A stretch of 64,000 nucleotides of DNA from Phoronis australis (Eukaryota; Phoronida; Phoronidae): NCBI GenBank assembly GCA_002633005.1, contig NMRA01000777.1, positions 33,879-97,878 on the forward strand, given 5' to 3'. The position numbers were made by a program, and so were the translations under genes. Position 1 is the stretch's first letter, and the number at the start of each line of letters is the position of its first letter. The notes under the pieces were generated by a model. It made no database searches and was not told the origin of the DNA. It worked only from the letters and a program-made list of their open reading frames with translations. Shown here one piece after another: positions 38,621 to 50,412 of this stretch.

Positions 38621-38860
38621 TGTGACCTAGTGTGATAGGTGCCCGCTTTCTTTACTGGAGGTCGTAGGTTCGAACCCACTGGGTCACACAGCTAAACCGG
38701 CCCTTGAGTCAGGTTTCCAACTCCGCAGCTCGGTTTTAACTATATATCAAAAAGCATAAAACTGGTTCCAAATGATCAGTGCAATGGGCCCACATGCGCG
38801 GCCTGCGCTGGTCTGGTACAACGTGTATCAGACCACCCGATGAGGATTTTACAATGTTAT
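38621..38860 (+). mobile_element. tRNA-derived SINE
   Basis: The first 78 bases resemble a tRNA: a 7-bp acceptor stem (TGTGACC/GGTCACA), an A-box-like region (TAGTGTGATAGGTGCCCGC) and a perfect B box (GGTTCGAACCC). The anticodon arm is distorted, so this is a SINE head rather than a working tRNA. A non-tRNA body follows with the hairpin GTCTGGTACAACGTGTATC/AGAC, then an AT-rich tail. It lies at the junction between the two duplicated units. Confidence 0.6.
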
Positions 38861-38889
38861 AAATATTCTTGTTATTTATTTATTTTCGA

Positions 38890-39180
38890 AATATGGTACA
38901 AGTTCAATGCACAATAACTGTCGTTTTCACATTTTTTATCAATTTCAAGTAATGAAGTGTTACATTTAACACTGTTTTCTTTCACTACAGTAAGTTAGCA
39001 ACATAACGCGCACGTACATACACAACAGGTGGTTGTGATTCGCCACGTAAACAGTCAGGGTAAAGTATTCTTAAAATTCCGAAAGAAAACAAAAGAAACT
39101 CACGAAATCGATGCGTATGGGATCATATTCGGTCGAGGTCGATACGCGGAATAATGTCTTGTGGGATATTATTTCATGTA
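38890..39180 (+). repeat. Interspersed repeat, inverted match to 59945-60250
   Basis: ACAAGTTCAATGCACAATAA, GATTCGCCACGTAAACAGTC, GTAAAGTATTCTTAAAATTC and GATACGCGGAATAATGTC recur in reverse at 59945-60250. A shorter third piece lies at 40978-41035. In both long copies one frame reads VIR.VN..G.VF, hinting at an old coding segment. Confidence 0.5.
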
Positions 39181-39819
39181 CGCCACTCACGATACGTTTT
39201 GTGTATATATTCTTTCCGACCACACGAATACGCTACTGAATACGACCGAAGGTGCAAATTTGTATACGCGTTTTCAAAATCTTTTACGTGCCTTCGCTTG
39301 TCAAGGCGAAATATGCAGTTTGATTACGTCACACGGATATTGGTGAATGTCTGGTGTTGAGTGACAGTCCCCCTGAGTAATTTCTAGTTTAAATTTTGAT
39401 CGCCGTAATGCTTTAATGTAAGTAAATAACGTTTCCATTGTTTTGCATTTATTTTTTTCCGCGAAGTGCTTTCCCGGTGTTTTGTTTCTGGTTTATAAAA
39501 TAATCATAGTAAAACCGACCCCTAATATCTTAGAGCGTCTTGTTTGTTTTGCCAAATATTCTGTATGTGATCAAATCACGCGTGTCCAATCGTTTAGAAT
39601 ATGAGAACGAGTGTGCATCATATGACCGTTTAAATTTGTTGTAAAATATTTGTCACGTGACAAATTTTATGCTGACCTTTTTAAGGTTAGAGATTAGTGG
39701 GATTTCTTCAATCGACTGTGGGAAGTCGCTACTACAAGCAGAGTAAAATCAACCAATGACTGCACGGCTGTGATCCGTTGACCTACTCGTTAAAGAAGCT
39801 AACGTGGTCACCTCCTTCG

Positions 39820-40368
39820 TATGGTGGGCCGTTGAGGGGAAAGTGTCGCCGTAAAATTACGCTCGTAATTACGAGCGTAAATTAAATAACAGGAGTGTCG
39901 CCGTACAATTACGCTCGTAAATTAAATGGGGAAAAGTTTCGCCGTAAAATTGCTCTCGTAAATTAAATGGGGGAAATGTCGCCGTAAATTACGCTCGTAA
40001 AATACCTTAAGAACGTTCCAGATTTAAACCAATCAGTGTTGACCTAACATACACGACTGTTCCTAGGCAGCTCGTTCTTGCACAATCGCTGACATTGCAG
40101 CAGCGATTTGATCCGCCATGATTCAGCGCTCGTATTGTAGACATGTAACCCGTCAGTAAACTAAGTATTTCCATGAGCACGCGCGACCGTGCATTGTAAA
40201 ACCCAGCGTCATTGGCTAAGAGTTTAAACTATTAGTAAATTACGAGCGTAATTTTACGCCGTAAAGAATTAAATTACGCTCGTAATTTTACGGCGTAAAT
40301 AACGGCGTAATGTACATAATTACGCTCGTATTTTTCCGGCGACACTTTCCCCCCAACGGCCCACCATA
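39820..40368. mobile_element. 549-bp inverted-repeat element with 6-bp target duplication
   Basis: Tips TATGGTGGGCCGTTG and CAACGGCCCACCATA extend to about 30 bp. Flanked by CCTTCG (39814-39819, 40369-40374). The other duplicated unit carries the empty site GCTTCG at 22984-22989, with flanks still alignable. The element is full of short iterated motifs based on GTCGCCGTAAAATTACGC and TTACGAGCGTAA in both orientations. No coding capacity. Confidence 0.8.
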
Positions 40369-42263
40369 CCTTCGATTGTAATACATGGCGATAGCTATAG
40401 AAGACTTGAATTCTTGTATGATCGTGTGAATTTTCGAACTCCTTGCGTAATGAAGAACGAGCAACCCAGAGAACGTACACCTATAATTTGAGCTAACAAT
40501 TTCATTGCGACGAAGACATATCCTATGAATCTCTTCGCGGTCGTTATGGCGTGAGTTGACCATAGTCTCCTACGTCAGAGTTTGAGGCCCGGGAACCAGG
40601 TTAGAGTTGACCAGTGTTATGCAAATAGATCGATGTTCAAGTGATCCAAACAAGCGCAAAACCCTCTGGTCTGAGCTCATTAAACTAAGTTTCATAGCCA
40701 ATATCAGTAGACTATCAAACATTACTAGTCGTAGTGGATTTATTCCATGTCATATAAAGTACAAAACTAAACATTCAATATTGAATTAGGGAAGGCCCTG
40801 TGAAGGTGCTTGCAACCTGCTGACCTTAGGGCCACCCATCAGAGGGAATCATAAAGTAATAAAAGATACACAGTAGACAATATGGCAAATGAATAAACAG
40901 GCAATGAAATTTTCAATCATGAACAAATTCATATTAATAACAATAAGACATTAAATAAATACACAAAACGTACCTTACTCCGCGTGTCGAGATCGATACG
41001 CGAAATAATGTCGAGTGGGTATATAATTATATACAAGGCCGTAGGATGTGGGGGGCGGGGGGGGGTCACGGGCTAACCAAAAATTTTCAGGCGTCAGGGT
41101 TCAACCGTGGCAACCGACATACGCATGGGCCGGGGACAGTCGAGAAAAGAAAGACTGGTAAATGCGGATAAGAGAGAAAAATCAAGAGAAACATTTAGCA
41201 ACTCTGTGTGAGTGCATGGTTTATCTTTAGGAACCCTGGCCAGGACATTGTTGTTGAGGTCTCCGCTTTCGCAGCACAGGTCGTCTAAACGCACTTGAAA
41301 ACGTGCACGTAATGATTCATGCATTATATTTCGAAAAATCAAAAAAAATGTAAAGCGAAGCTTTTGCGGAGCGTACTAATTTACTTGATTTTTAAATTCA
41401 ATAAGTCAAAATTTTGCGACTGCAAAACCATATTTTTCCAGAGGCACCTCTCTGGCAAGGGATAACGGAAACAAATGTTGATTTTTCCCGAATTGTGTGT
41501 CACTTGATGCCCTGACAGATATCATCAATTGCTGCACATTTCGTGATTTTTCAAAATATTGATAATTTCATATTAATGGGCCCCAACCTTGAAGGAGGAC
41601 ATTGATGACATTCAAGTGACCACTCTTTTTATGTTTTTATTTACAAATTCTTAAGGGTCCGCTCACTGATAAAGGGCCAATGTTGTACTTGATTACGTCT
41701 AGTTTCCTTTTTGTGACTGACTTTCAAGTTGAAGAGGGTCACTTCCTGCACCGTCTTGTGGCCACACGACAGTGGAATGAACTGTAACTCTTTTCTAACT
41801 AAAGCTTAATGATATATGTAGTTAGTTTTTCATAAAAAAGTGTCCCATTTCAGACGATACTCTCTCTCGGTGGAGCAATTCGGGGAAATGTCCCTTTGTC
41901 CCTCTATACTTGAAAATCCGACACCATGGGCGGCGCAGCACTGAAAAAGTGTGGGGGTTAAAGCCCCCTCCCCCAGTCCCCTGTGATGCACCGTCCATAG
42001 ACCATAGGCGGCCCAGCCCCCTACGGTGCGCCGCCCATGGACACTGCCAAGTATTCTCGAGCGAAGTTGAGATTCCAAATTCATAAAACACCAACATTCG
42101 TGCACAGCACAGCAGTATCAAGACATTCGATCCAAACAACCAAAAAATGTGAAAAAATATAATAAGATTGACCGCCATCGAAACGGTGGAATTTTGAAGA
42201 ATGCGAAGACCCCTATTTGTTAAATACACGAAAGGACTATTTCTGGTGGTTATTCATAGAATA

Positions 42264-42433
42264 ATTAGAAAACGGACAATCGCCGCACAAATAAAAAAAA
42301 TTCATGTTAACTCAACGTTTCGTCTTTTCATAAGACATCATCAGGACATGTACAGTTAGACAACAAGTGTCGATTACCATTCAAGTCACATCCATGTAGT
42401 GAAATGAGAGTGAGAGATTGTCCGTTTTCTAAT
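42264..42433. repeat. 18-bp perfect inverted repeat flanking the hammerhead-like motif
   Basis: ATTAGAAAACGGACAATC at 42264-42281 and its exact complement at 42416-42433 enclose 134 bases including the hammerhead-like motif. The unit may be the end of a mobile element or a small hairpin-forming RNA. Confidence 0.65.
42303..42350 (-). ncRNA. Hammerhead-ribozyme-like motif (minimal type I, short stem III)
   Basis: On the minus strand the core CTGATGA (42344-42338) is followed by a stem II hairpin (GTCTT/AAGAC, 42336-42323), then GAAA (42321-42318), a two-pair stem III (AC/GT around GTTGA) and T at the cleavage position 42309. Stem I can form from CATGT (42350-42346) and ACATG (42307-42303) with one mismatch at its base. 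Minimal hammerheads with very short stem III are known from Penelope-like elements and retrozymes. Activity and the surrounding element are inferred. Confidence 0.55.
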
Positions 42434-43483
42434 CGTACTATGGCCAAAAAATAATGTAATTATAAAATAATATTACTGTTTCTCATAGTATCACAAGAAT
42501 AGTATCTCTTTTGAAAATGGTTACTATGAGTTGTTTGTAAGGAATTCCAACATGCAGAAAACACTGGTGTCGAGGTGAACGAGTGTACTCAAATACTCCC
42601 AATAATTAACAAATATTTCAGCTTTTTGGGGGTCAAGTTAAACTCGTGAAGTGAGCAAAAATACACCTTACTATGAATGCCCAATCTCCCATTTTCCCCG
42701 GGTTACCCGCCAAAAATCTGCGAGCATGGCTGCGGATATTGCTTATAACATTGATTTCAAGTTTTGATTAACAAATTCGTTGGTTTCTTATTTACATGCT
42801 TATGTATCTACGAAAACCGACAGGTTAATAGATGATTTTTGGCTACTAGAAGCTAATCTTTAAGAAATGATGGCGATTCAGGGAATTTAATTAAAGCCTG
42901 GATATGGAAAAACTCTATAATCAGATCCCCAAATAGTAAAGTGCACCTGAACGCTTTTGCCTATCTAAAATAAGCCTCAAAAGATATTGGTGAAATTTGG
43001 ACACTTCCCAAAAATTTACCCACTATTCAAATGACAATAAATATATTACTTTTTGACTTAGGTACGAGTTTGTTTGGTTTAAACTCACCAACAGAGAATC
43101 AAAAGAGAATTAAGTCATTAAATCAAGGTAAACGCGTTGCTCATGGATTTGATTGTTGGTTTGAGATTTACATGTTTATGTATCCATGAAAGATGAAAGT
43201 GGACTGATTGACGGATGATTTTTTGACAATTAGAAGCTTTTCTTGTAGAAATGAGAATGCTCCAATGAACTCAGTTGCAAGTAGACAGCGAGAAAATTCG
43301 ATCTATCATCAGGGCTGGGTTGCATAAAGCTACAAAAAAAATCTAACTCATTGGTAATCAACTTGGAAAGATTCTCTTTGCAGTTCTGTGGTGTCTTTAG
43401 TTTCCAGTAGTATTGAACAATGGTTTTTTGTTATTCAAAACTGATTCGTTTGCTTGCATTTTCCGTGCATACTACACACACAG

Positions 43484-43700
43484 TATGCGCGCATCCAGCC
43501 TAACATTTTTGAGGATGTGGACCTTTTACTAAAGAAAAGAAAAAACGAAACACGGGGTTCGTTCAGGGCTATGAATCATGCAGACGCCGAATTCCAATCT
43601 TCTTAGTGGACTTTTCTGTAGTTTTTCTAGGACATTTTGTTTCTTTGAGGCGGACCTTTTTACCCACTTTTCCAAACCCTTCCCCTTGGGTGCGCGCATG
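43484..43700. mobile_element. CATGCGCGCACCCAG element, 217 bp
   Basis: Tips TATGCGCGCATCCAG and TTGGGTGCGCGCATG, with internal GTGGACCTTTTAC and GGCGGACCTTTTTACCCACT. No clear target duplication beyond CAG. Confidence 0.7.
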
Positions 43701-44304
43701 CAGGGAACACGTAATAACTGGCAAGACCACGTTTAAAGTAAGGTGTAACCATGCAGTAGGCCTGCATAGAATATCAGTTACCCACGGGAGCTCAATTTGA
43801 ACCCCAGATGTTGAAGTGTGTACATTTTTGGGACACACTCTGTATCATTTCCCCCAGCAACCAGAAACTGGACTACCGGCTGTGTTTCATCTAGGGATTC
43901 TGAAACGGCCACAAAGGCACTCATACCAAGTACCTCGGAACCTCACATTTCCAAAAAAGTACTTCAAAGACTGGCCATAAATGATGATTTCAGAAAACAA
44001 ACCTTGGCCTTCGACCCAGAGCAGAGGAACAGGTGCGAATATATTGTTGTAGCCCGACTATAGTTACTTCAGGCAGCTTCCTGCTACCCGTCAGTACTCT
44101 CCGTGAAACTTTGTTGGTTCACGGTTACTCGGTTACGGTTACCTATGGCGGACGTGGGGGGGCTCGGTGCAAACATGATGACATATCTAGAGAACGGGAG
44201 GGGGTGGCGATAGCAAGGGGATACGTTGGCGAAGTCAAATTGGTTTGTGCCCCCCCCCCCAATATTTTTCCTTCCAATGGGCCTGATATATATTATCTAA
44301 CATA

Positions 44305-44397
44305 CATAGGAATACTACTGCCATATTCTATAGATAATTCATTTCATCTGGAAATGTCCCAACGAGACCGATGGACAAGTTGGGACATTCCTAGATG
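44305..44397. repeat. Short dispersed hairpin repeat, copy 1
   Basis: CATAGGAATACTACTGCCAT and an inverted pair ATCTGGAAATGTCCCAAC / GTTGGGACATTCCTAGAT. The same arrangement recurs at 49597-49680. Confidence 0.5.
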
Positions 44398-44794
44398 TAT
44401 TCCAAGCACGATACCCAAGTCGGTTAAGCGACAAGACTGATCTGTGAAAGTGTTTAATAACCAGTAAAGATTTATTTCCTAATAAATTTATTAGACTTTT
44501 CAGTTTGTGGAACATACAAATTAAAGCACTGAACCATTCAAAAATATCAAAAGTTTGTCGGAAACTTAAAAACAATCCATTCGGGAATATAAATGATGAA
44601 ACATTGACTGAACAGTTGTGAAGCAGTGTGTCGTTTTAGCTTCGATGAATTTCTTAGCTTTCCTCGTCTGTTTTTGTGTCTTAGCTTTTGAACGACGCTT
44701 TGGATTAATGATTTAGGTAACCCGAATGAACAAGCTCAATCAAATTTGGTGTTGCACTTGCGAATTTACTCCACCAGGAGACTGCTCATCAACC

Positions 44795-44870
44795 GTGAAA
44801 TACGGCTTCTACCGTTGTATACGGCTTCTACCGTCGTATACGGATTGGCTCTGTTTTTTCCGTATTTCAC
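44795..44870. repeat. Short foldback sequence
   Basis: A perfect 11-bp inverted pair, GTGAAATACGG and CCGTATTTCAC, encloses two tandem copies of a 19-bp unit ATACGGCTTCTACCGTTGT. Confidence 0.5.
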
Positions 44871-46436
44871 AGTTACAAACATTCAAGCGCAATGCCAGCT
44901 GAATTTGAAGAGCGAAATCAACTTAATTATCACAACAACAATTAATCAACTAGTCCAACAAGGTCACGCGGGCGGAGTCAACATATTGAGTGGGTCAAGA
45001 AGCTGGTGCATTGTGGTCCACTTCAAAGTAGGTCAACTGTTCATTTCTTATACACACCAAACGCCGGGAGACTAATATGAAACCCAAGTGCGAAATTTTA
45101 TGGACTAACAGAAATCGAATCAGTGGTTAAAGCGCGTCGTCAGCATGAAATTGAAACTGCGAAATGTCAATTTACCTATCAAATTAAGGAATTTGTGTCA
45201 GTATTTATCTCTTTTCACTTGCTGTGTTCGTGACCACAGGGTCACAAATGGGCGTGTGGCGACTAATAGCATTCGTTCTCAACGGTCAGACACAGAACTC
45301 CATCAGGATCAAAACTAAGTTTTGCTTTTGTTTTCCCCAACATCTCTATATGTTATGAAGACGTCGTTAACTCAATATTATGGTGACTCGGTGAATGAAA
45401 TGATTGAGGTTACATACTTAGCTGCTTTGTGCCTAGCGGGGAGTCAATTTGAGTGAAAGCCCCTAAACTTTGACCTTGGATAAGTGGGAAACAAATTGCC
45501 ACGCGGTGGTGCGGTTTCAAGGTGGTTGTGCTAAATATTTTTTCTCGCTACACGGTATACATTTCGTATTTCGAAGTTTCCCGAGAATGGATATAAGGTA
45601 TTTTGCTAGATGTATGTGAAATATTGTACAAAATGGCCATTTCTGTGAAATCAATAAGGTTTGAGGTATCCTTAAACAGCTGAAAACTCGGGATTCTTTA
45701 ACACACATCCTAATGGCATAACTAAAGTTTTGCCCGTGGATACTGAAAATATTCACAAGCAAACACTCGAGAAGTAATAGGTAAAATTGATTATTCTAAC
45801 GCGTGAGTAGAGCGAAAACGAAGACACAAAAAGCTGGTAATAAATAACTTCAAGAACAAACAATTCGTCAACGATTCGTAATGACTGACTTAAGTCACTG
45901 GATGTGAAGGGATATTTCGTTTCGTTTTTTATACGGATTTAAAGTTTTCGTTTTTATTCCAGCTGTTACCTACATGTACCTGTGAAACTATTTGCCACTA
46001 TCCAACTGGCTCTCATAAAAAGGTTTTAGTGGAATCTTCTCGAAGATTTTTGTTACAGTAAGAGACATTCGTTCAGACATTTCCTGCCTTTCAGTATTAA
46101 AAAGCTTTCAGTAACAGAACGTGGTACCGGAACATGGCTGTGTGTTCCGTTGGGCTAGTTTCTTGCGAGTTTGTCGACATTACGCCATAGATCGAACAAG
46201 TGAAAGACGAGTGAAGCTCTCCGTCTTACTAGAATAAATTAGCAAAATGACAGCCAGTGATGCGTGTTTCGGTAGAATTATGCTAGAAAGCTGTACGTGA
46301 ACCCCCTATTCCCTTTGCACATTAAGCCAATAAACTTCTCTTCCACAGTGTTTGGCGAGTGGCTTGCGTTACCGAACGCATCCTCGCACTGCCATCTGAG
46401 CGTCACCACGTCGCTCAGCTCAGTCGATTGGTTCTA

Positions 46437-46622
46437 TTACTTTCTTAACTGCTTCACACTGTCGTAGACCGCTTTGACGATATCCAAATGTCGCTGTTCC
46501 GTCAGACAGGTAGTGATTGGAGACATGAAGTTTGTGAGGTAACTAAAACCTAGTTGGTTGTCTACGTCACCAAATACACTTTTACACCCATAACCAAAGT
46601 GACCGAAGCACGTGTAATTAGT
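46437..46622 (-). CDS. Copy B exon 9: HFG motif and stop
   Basis: 186 bp including the stop. Keeps FGHFGYGCKSVFGD and LGFSYLTNFMSP. Confidence 0.87.
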   Translation of the reverse strand, partial: TNYTCFGHFGYGCKSVFGDVDNQLGFSYLTNFMSPITTCLTEQRHLDIVKAVYDSVKQLRK

Positions 46623-46729
46623 CTGAAACAACAAATGAAAAAGTACGAATAGTGTAAACTGAAATTAAACAACGCAGAAACGTTTCGGATTTCAAAACTG
46701 TTTCTGAACTACTAACACACGAGACTCTA

Positions 46730-46921
46730 CATGCGCGCACCCAGGGGGGGGGGGGCTCGGTGGAGCCCCCGTTTGGCGAAGTGGGCAAAAAGATCCTCCT
46801 CAGAGAAACAAAAACTCCTTAAAAGTAGGAAACGAGACAAAAGTCCACTAAAAAGTCAGGAACTACCAAAATTCGGTGAATGCACAATTCACAGCTCAGT
46901 TTTAGCCTGGATGCGCTCATA
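46730..46921. mobile_element. CATGCGCGCACCCAG element, 192 bp
   Basis: Flanked by CTCTA (46725-46729, 46922-46926). Copy A has the uninterrupted site GAGACTACGGGTTAG at 24588-24602. In intron 8 of copy B, so it inserted after the duplication. Confidence 0.82.
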
Positions 46922-46989
46922 CTCTATGAGTTAGAAATACATGATATACTATTTCATTGCAGGAATCTGTGCGCCCTCAATCGTCTTAC

Positions 46990-47154
46990 CGCGGATATCG
47001 GAAGCAAGAGTACTCCCGGACCAAACGTGGCTTCCATAGGAATTACTTTGTCAGGACCCGATACTTCCACGGTATTAAGACGCTTGATAGCCTCCTTTGA
47101 CAAGAGCATACGACCGTCACTGGCCTTGCCACCTGATGCCAATATACCGGCGAC
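46990..47154 (-). CDS. Copy B exon 8
   Basis: 165 bp, two codons shorter than copy A (LLLPISA against LLLHPWISA). In frame. Confidence 0.85.
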
Positions 47155-49358
47155 CTTGAATGAAAGAAAATATCACTGTAGTATTCGTCACAAATCGAAT
47201 TCAGCAGATTTTTTCTTTCTAACTTTTGGTGCTGTTACTTCATAATTCGCACATGACATTGTTGAACCATGGATATGCTGGTGTCAAAACTGTCCTGATT
47301 TTCATAATATTCAAGGATTTCTAACTTCAAGAGAAATTAAGGGATCACCTGTCGATGATACGAAGGTTAGTTTTGGAAGTGTGGAATTAATGTTTCTCGG
47401 TGCCCTAAACCTCGTGGTCGCCCGCATCCTCGTCAACACAATTTTAGCAACCCGTCCTCAGGAGTTGGCATATTTTTAGACCCCCTATCGCCACATTCGT
47501 CGCCAAACAGCACATTCTACTTCACCACTCGATCGCCACCATTTTTGCCCAACGTGGTAAGCCTATGTAGTATTCCAGGAGTGCGGTTCCTTAAGTTGCA
47601 GCTTACGGTAGCTTCCCCTTATTTAGTGCACAGTATGGACGACAAGTGAAAAAGTATGTTATTAATTTACTCCACAAAAGTAAAGATTATTTATAAACAA
47701 ATTTTAGTCAATTATAAACTTGGATGTCATAGAACAACAACACTTATTAAACTTCCCTGTATTTGCAAAAAAGTAACCGGCCACTGAAAAAGAGAAAAAC
47801 AACCATTTTGGCAAATCATTTTTGATTGAAATAGTAGAGAAATACATTACTGCAGTTAGCTTATTTAAACCTTCCACTGGACACTGTGCTGTATTGCTTG
47901 GATACTGGTAAACAGTTCCACATCAAGTTGCTCACGCACCAACGAAATGTTTTTCGTGAACGTGATATAATTGTATCGTGAGAAAACGTCAAATTAAAGC
48001 TGCAACAAGCCCGCTCTCCATCACAAAACCCAACTTTTGAGGATTCAGACCACTTACCCCTAGGAAATTAATCTGAAATTGTCCGTTATTCAGAGATAAC
48101 TCCAGGACTTCACATGTGCTGACATTTCGTAATTGCTCGAGACCAGGCTCTACAAGATCACATGTAACTGTGGGTCATCTGATCTCAAGGAATAACAAAC
48201 TATCAGTTGTTTGAAAGCCCAGAAATCACTTACTCTGTGTAAGGTACAAGATGATACCAATTTTATAGCGGTAAGTGGCCTAAATCAAAAGTTTGCTCTT
48301 CACCGGAATAGTGAGTTCATGGCCGATTTAATTTGTTTAGGGGAACTTTATCAGGTTTGTAGCGAGTTACAGCGGAGACACAAGTGCAGTCGTCGGCAAT
48401 GAGACAGGTGAATCACAGACTCACGCTTTATGAACGAGCAAACATTCTAGCTAACATTACGCCCCTGAGCACTTCAGTGATCACAATCATGGTCACCAGT
48501 CCTCCGCATACGAAAAAACGCAACCAGTATGCCGTTTGGAAACCTACACAATATTTTTCCTTTCAAAATTGTGGTTGAGCCTTCCCTTCCCTTGTTACAC
48601 CCTTGATACATCGGCGGTGCACCACAGAGGGCTAAGGGGGCTTTAGCCCTCCCCCCACTTTTTTCAGTGTTTCACCGCTCATGTGATAATAGGGCCGTCC
48701 CGGATTAAACAGCGACGATCGAATCTCGTTGCATTTACTCACAATAAAATGACTATCCGTCAGGTACATTTGCTGCCTCGTTTTCGTGCCAATGGGGGTT
48801 CACGTGTTATTTGTTGTTGCCTGATTCTTTACAAGTTTTTCTCGGTTGCATTACTTTATTCGTTCTTTCAATGTTGTGGGCTTCAACTCCGACATACCCA
48901 TGGATGCGTGATTTGAAATTCTTCGCCTTCCCGACATCAATGAGAGACACCGAAAATGTGCATCATTTCTAAAACGAAGTCACGCGCTTTCTAATCTCCG
49001 GAACAAAGGAGAGTTCTATCGCCGTGTAATCCGGACCTCTTGGCATCTCCACGGTACTAGCTCCTCAATGCCAATTTTACTGGTCTCTGGCGTAATAACA
49101 TAGTATACCCGCGTGCACCTGAACATGTTAGAGTATCGAAGACTCTTCCATAACGAGCCTGTTGCAAGTGCCACAATGTTGTAAAAAATGGCGGTGAATG
49201 CTGAGCATTTATCGGTTGTTTAATTTCAACTATAGATACAATTTTGAAGTCCCATTTCCAGGAAACGGTACACAAGATGAATTCATAACAAGGAAGAAAC
49301 GCACAAACATTTGAGCACTGACGATATCCTTCAACTATCTCATCTATCAATCTCTCAC

Positions 49359-49433
49359 CTTAGCTGCCGCAGCGGCTGTGCCGTAACCATGGAACGAGAC
49401 GATTCCAACGGACTGGTAGTCTGGCTGATTGGC
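49359..49433 (-). CDS. Copy B exon 7
   Basis: 75 bp. Encodes ANQPDYQSVGIVSFHGYG and the alanine run; splice sites as in copy A. Confidence 0.82.
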
Positions 49434-49516
49434 CTGCAAGAGATTTTAAACATGGGTTCAATATTCAAAAGTACCCCTGAACACTTTGGCGAGTTAAACC
49501 TGAGTGCATACTACAT

Positions 49517-49579
49517 ATGTGTGTGCGTGTGCATGTGTGTGTGTGTGTGCTTGCGTATACGTATACGTATACGTATACA
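49517..49579. repeat. Microsatellites (GT)n and (GTATAC)n
   Basis: A GT-rich tract (49517-49553) followed by four GTATAC units (about 49555-49579). A GA dinucleotide run also lies at 50066-50081. Confidence 0.8.
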
Positions 49580-49596
49580 GATAGGTTATCTCCCCG

Positions 49597-49680
49597 TCAT
49601 AGGAATACTACTGCCATATCCTATCGAGAATTCATTTCATCTGGGGATGCACCGAAGGTCGAGTTGGGACATTCCCAGAT
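49597..49680. repeat. Short dispersed hairpin repeat, copy 2
   Basis: Matches 44305-44397, ending GTTGGGACATTCCCAGAT. It directly follows a simple-sequence tract in intron 6 of copy B. Confidence 0.5.
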
Positions 49681-49744
49681 AAAACGAATATGTATACAAC
49701 ATGCGTATTTTCACATATATGGGATAACTATATGAATATATATA

Positions 49745-49905
49745 TAGATTATTACATGCTGAAGTCGTTATCCCCGATATCTAAAGCTAGAGTGGATTTT
49801 GGAGAATTATCGCATGAGGGGCGTTAGCCCCGAAGGTGATAATTCTTCAAAATCCACGAGGGTTCTAGATAAGGGGGATAGCGACTGAGAACATGTAATA
49901 ATCTA
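49745..49905. mobile_element. Near-palindromic foldback element, 161 bp
   Basis: Tips TAGATTATTACATG and CATGTAATAATCTA are perfectly inverted. Inner arms GTGGATTTTGGAGAATTATC and its near complement (49839-49858) leave a loop of only a few bases around GGGGCGTTAGCCCC. In intron 6 of copy B. Confidence 0.7.
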
Positions 49906-50104
49906 TTTATACCACACAGTGAACGAGAAACATTGCAACTCGCCCCGGCTTTGTAACTATTTTCTGTGTCAGAGGCCCGGGGTCGGAGGTCGTGACCTTT
50001 TAAGAGAAGTCGAGCTATTTTTGTCAAATAATGCTTATACTCAAAAGCAATTGAAAATTATATATAGAGAGAGAGAGAGATCCCAAAGGCGGACTTGCGC
50101 TTAC

Positions 50105-50412
50105 CGTCGCATAAAAGTCAGACTTCACATTCTTGAACACCTTCTGAAGCATCTCCGACGGCATCAATTCCCGTATGCTCTGTGAAATTGTATTCTGGGT
50201 GATAACATTATAAAATGTCATGGTTCTGGTGGATTCCCTAGCGAGACGATAGCTTTCTGCTAATGGGAGGCCCACGAAAAAATCGACACCAAACGGCTTG
50301 GCTATTTCTTCTTTGAAGAACACCTGCGCGCTGCGATGTGCTGGATCCGCCCGGCGTATTAGCTGGTCCACGTAAAGGCCAAATGTTACGCCATGATAAC
50401 CAGATCCGGTTC
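50105..50412 (-). CDS. Copy B exon 6
   Basis: 308 bp. Opens TGSGYHGVTFGLYVDQLIRR (YHG where copy A has YHA); otherwise nearly identical to copy A. Confidence 0.88.

Larger units (their letters stand above)
40375..46436. other. 3' flank of copy B, mostly without genes
   Basis: Holds the hammerhead-like motif, one CATGCGCGCACCCAG element, small hairpin repeats and a C-run near 44251. A short GGGGCTTTAGCCCTC-type repeat at 41920-41990 recurs reversed at 48605-48665. It is longer than the matching flank of copy A. No gene recognised. Confidence 0.5.

Noticed and set aside
38621-38698. Functional tRNA gene
   Set aside because: 78 bases long with a distorted anticodon arm and followed by a SINE-like body; the B box alone does not make a working tRNA.
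39837-40000. CRISPR-like spaced repeats
   Set aside because: The spaced GTCGCCGTAAA motifs lie inside an inverted-repeat transposon in animal DNA and the intervals are not unique spacers.
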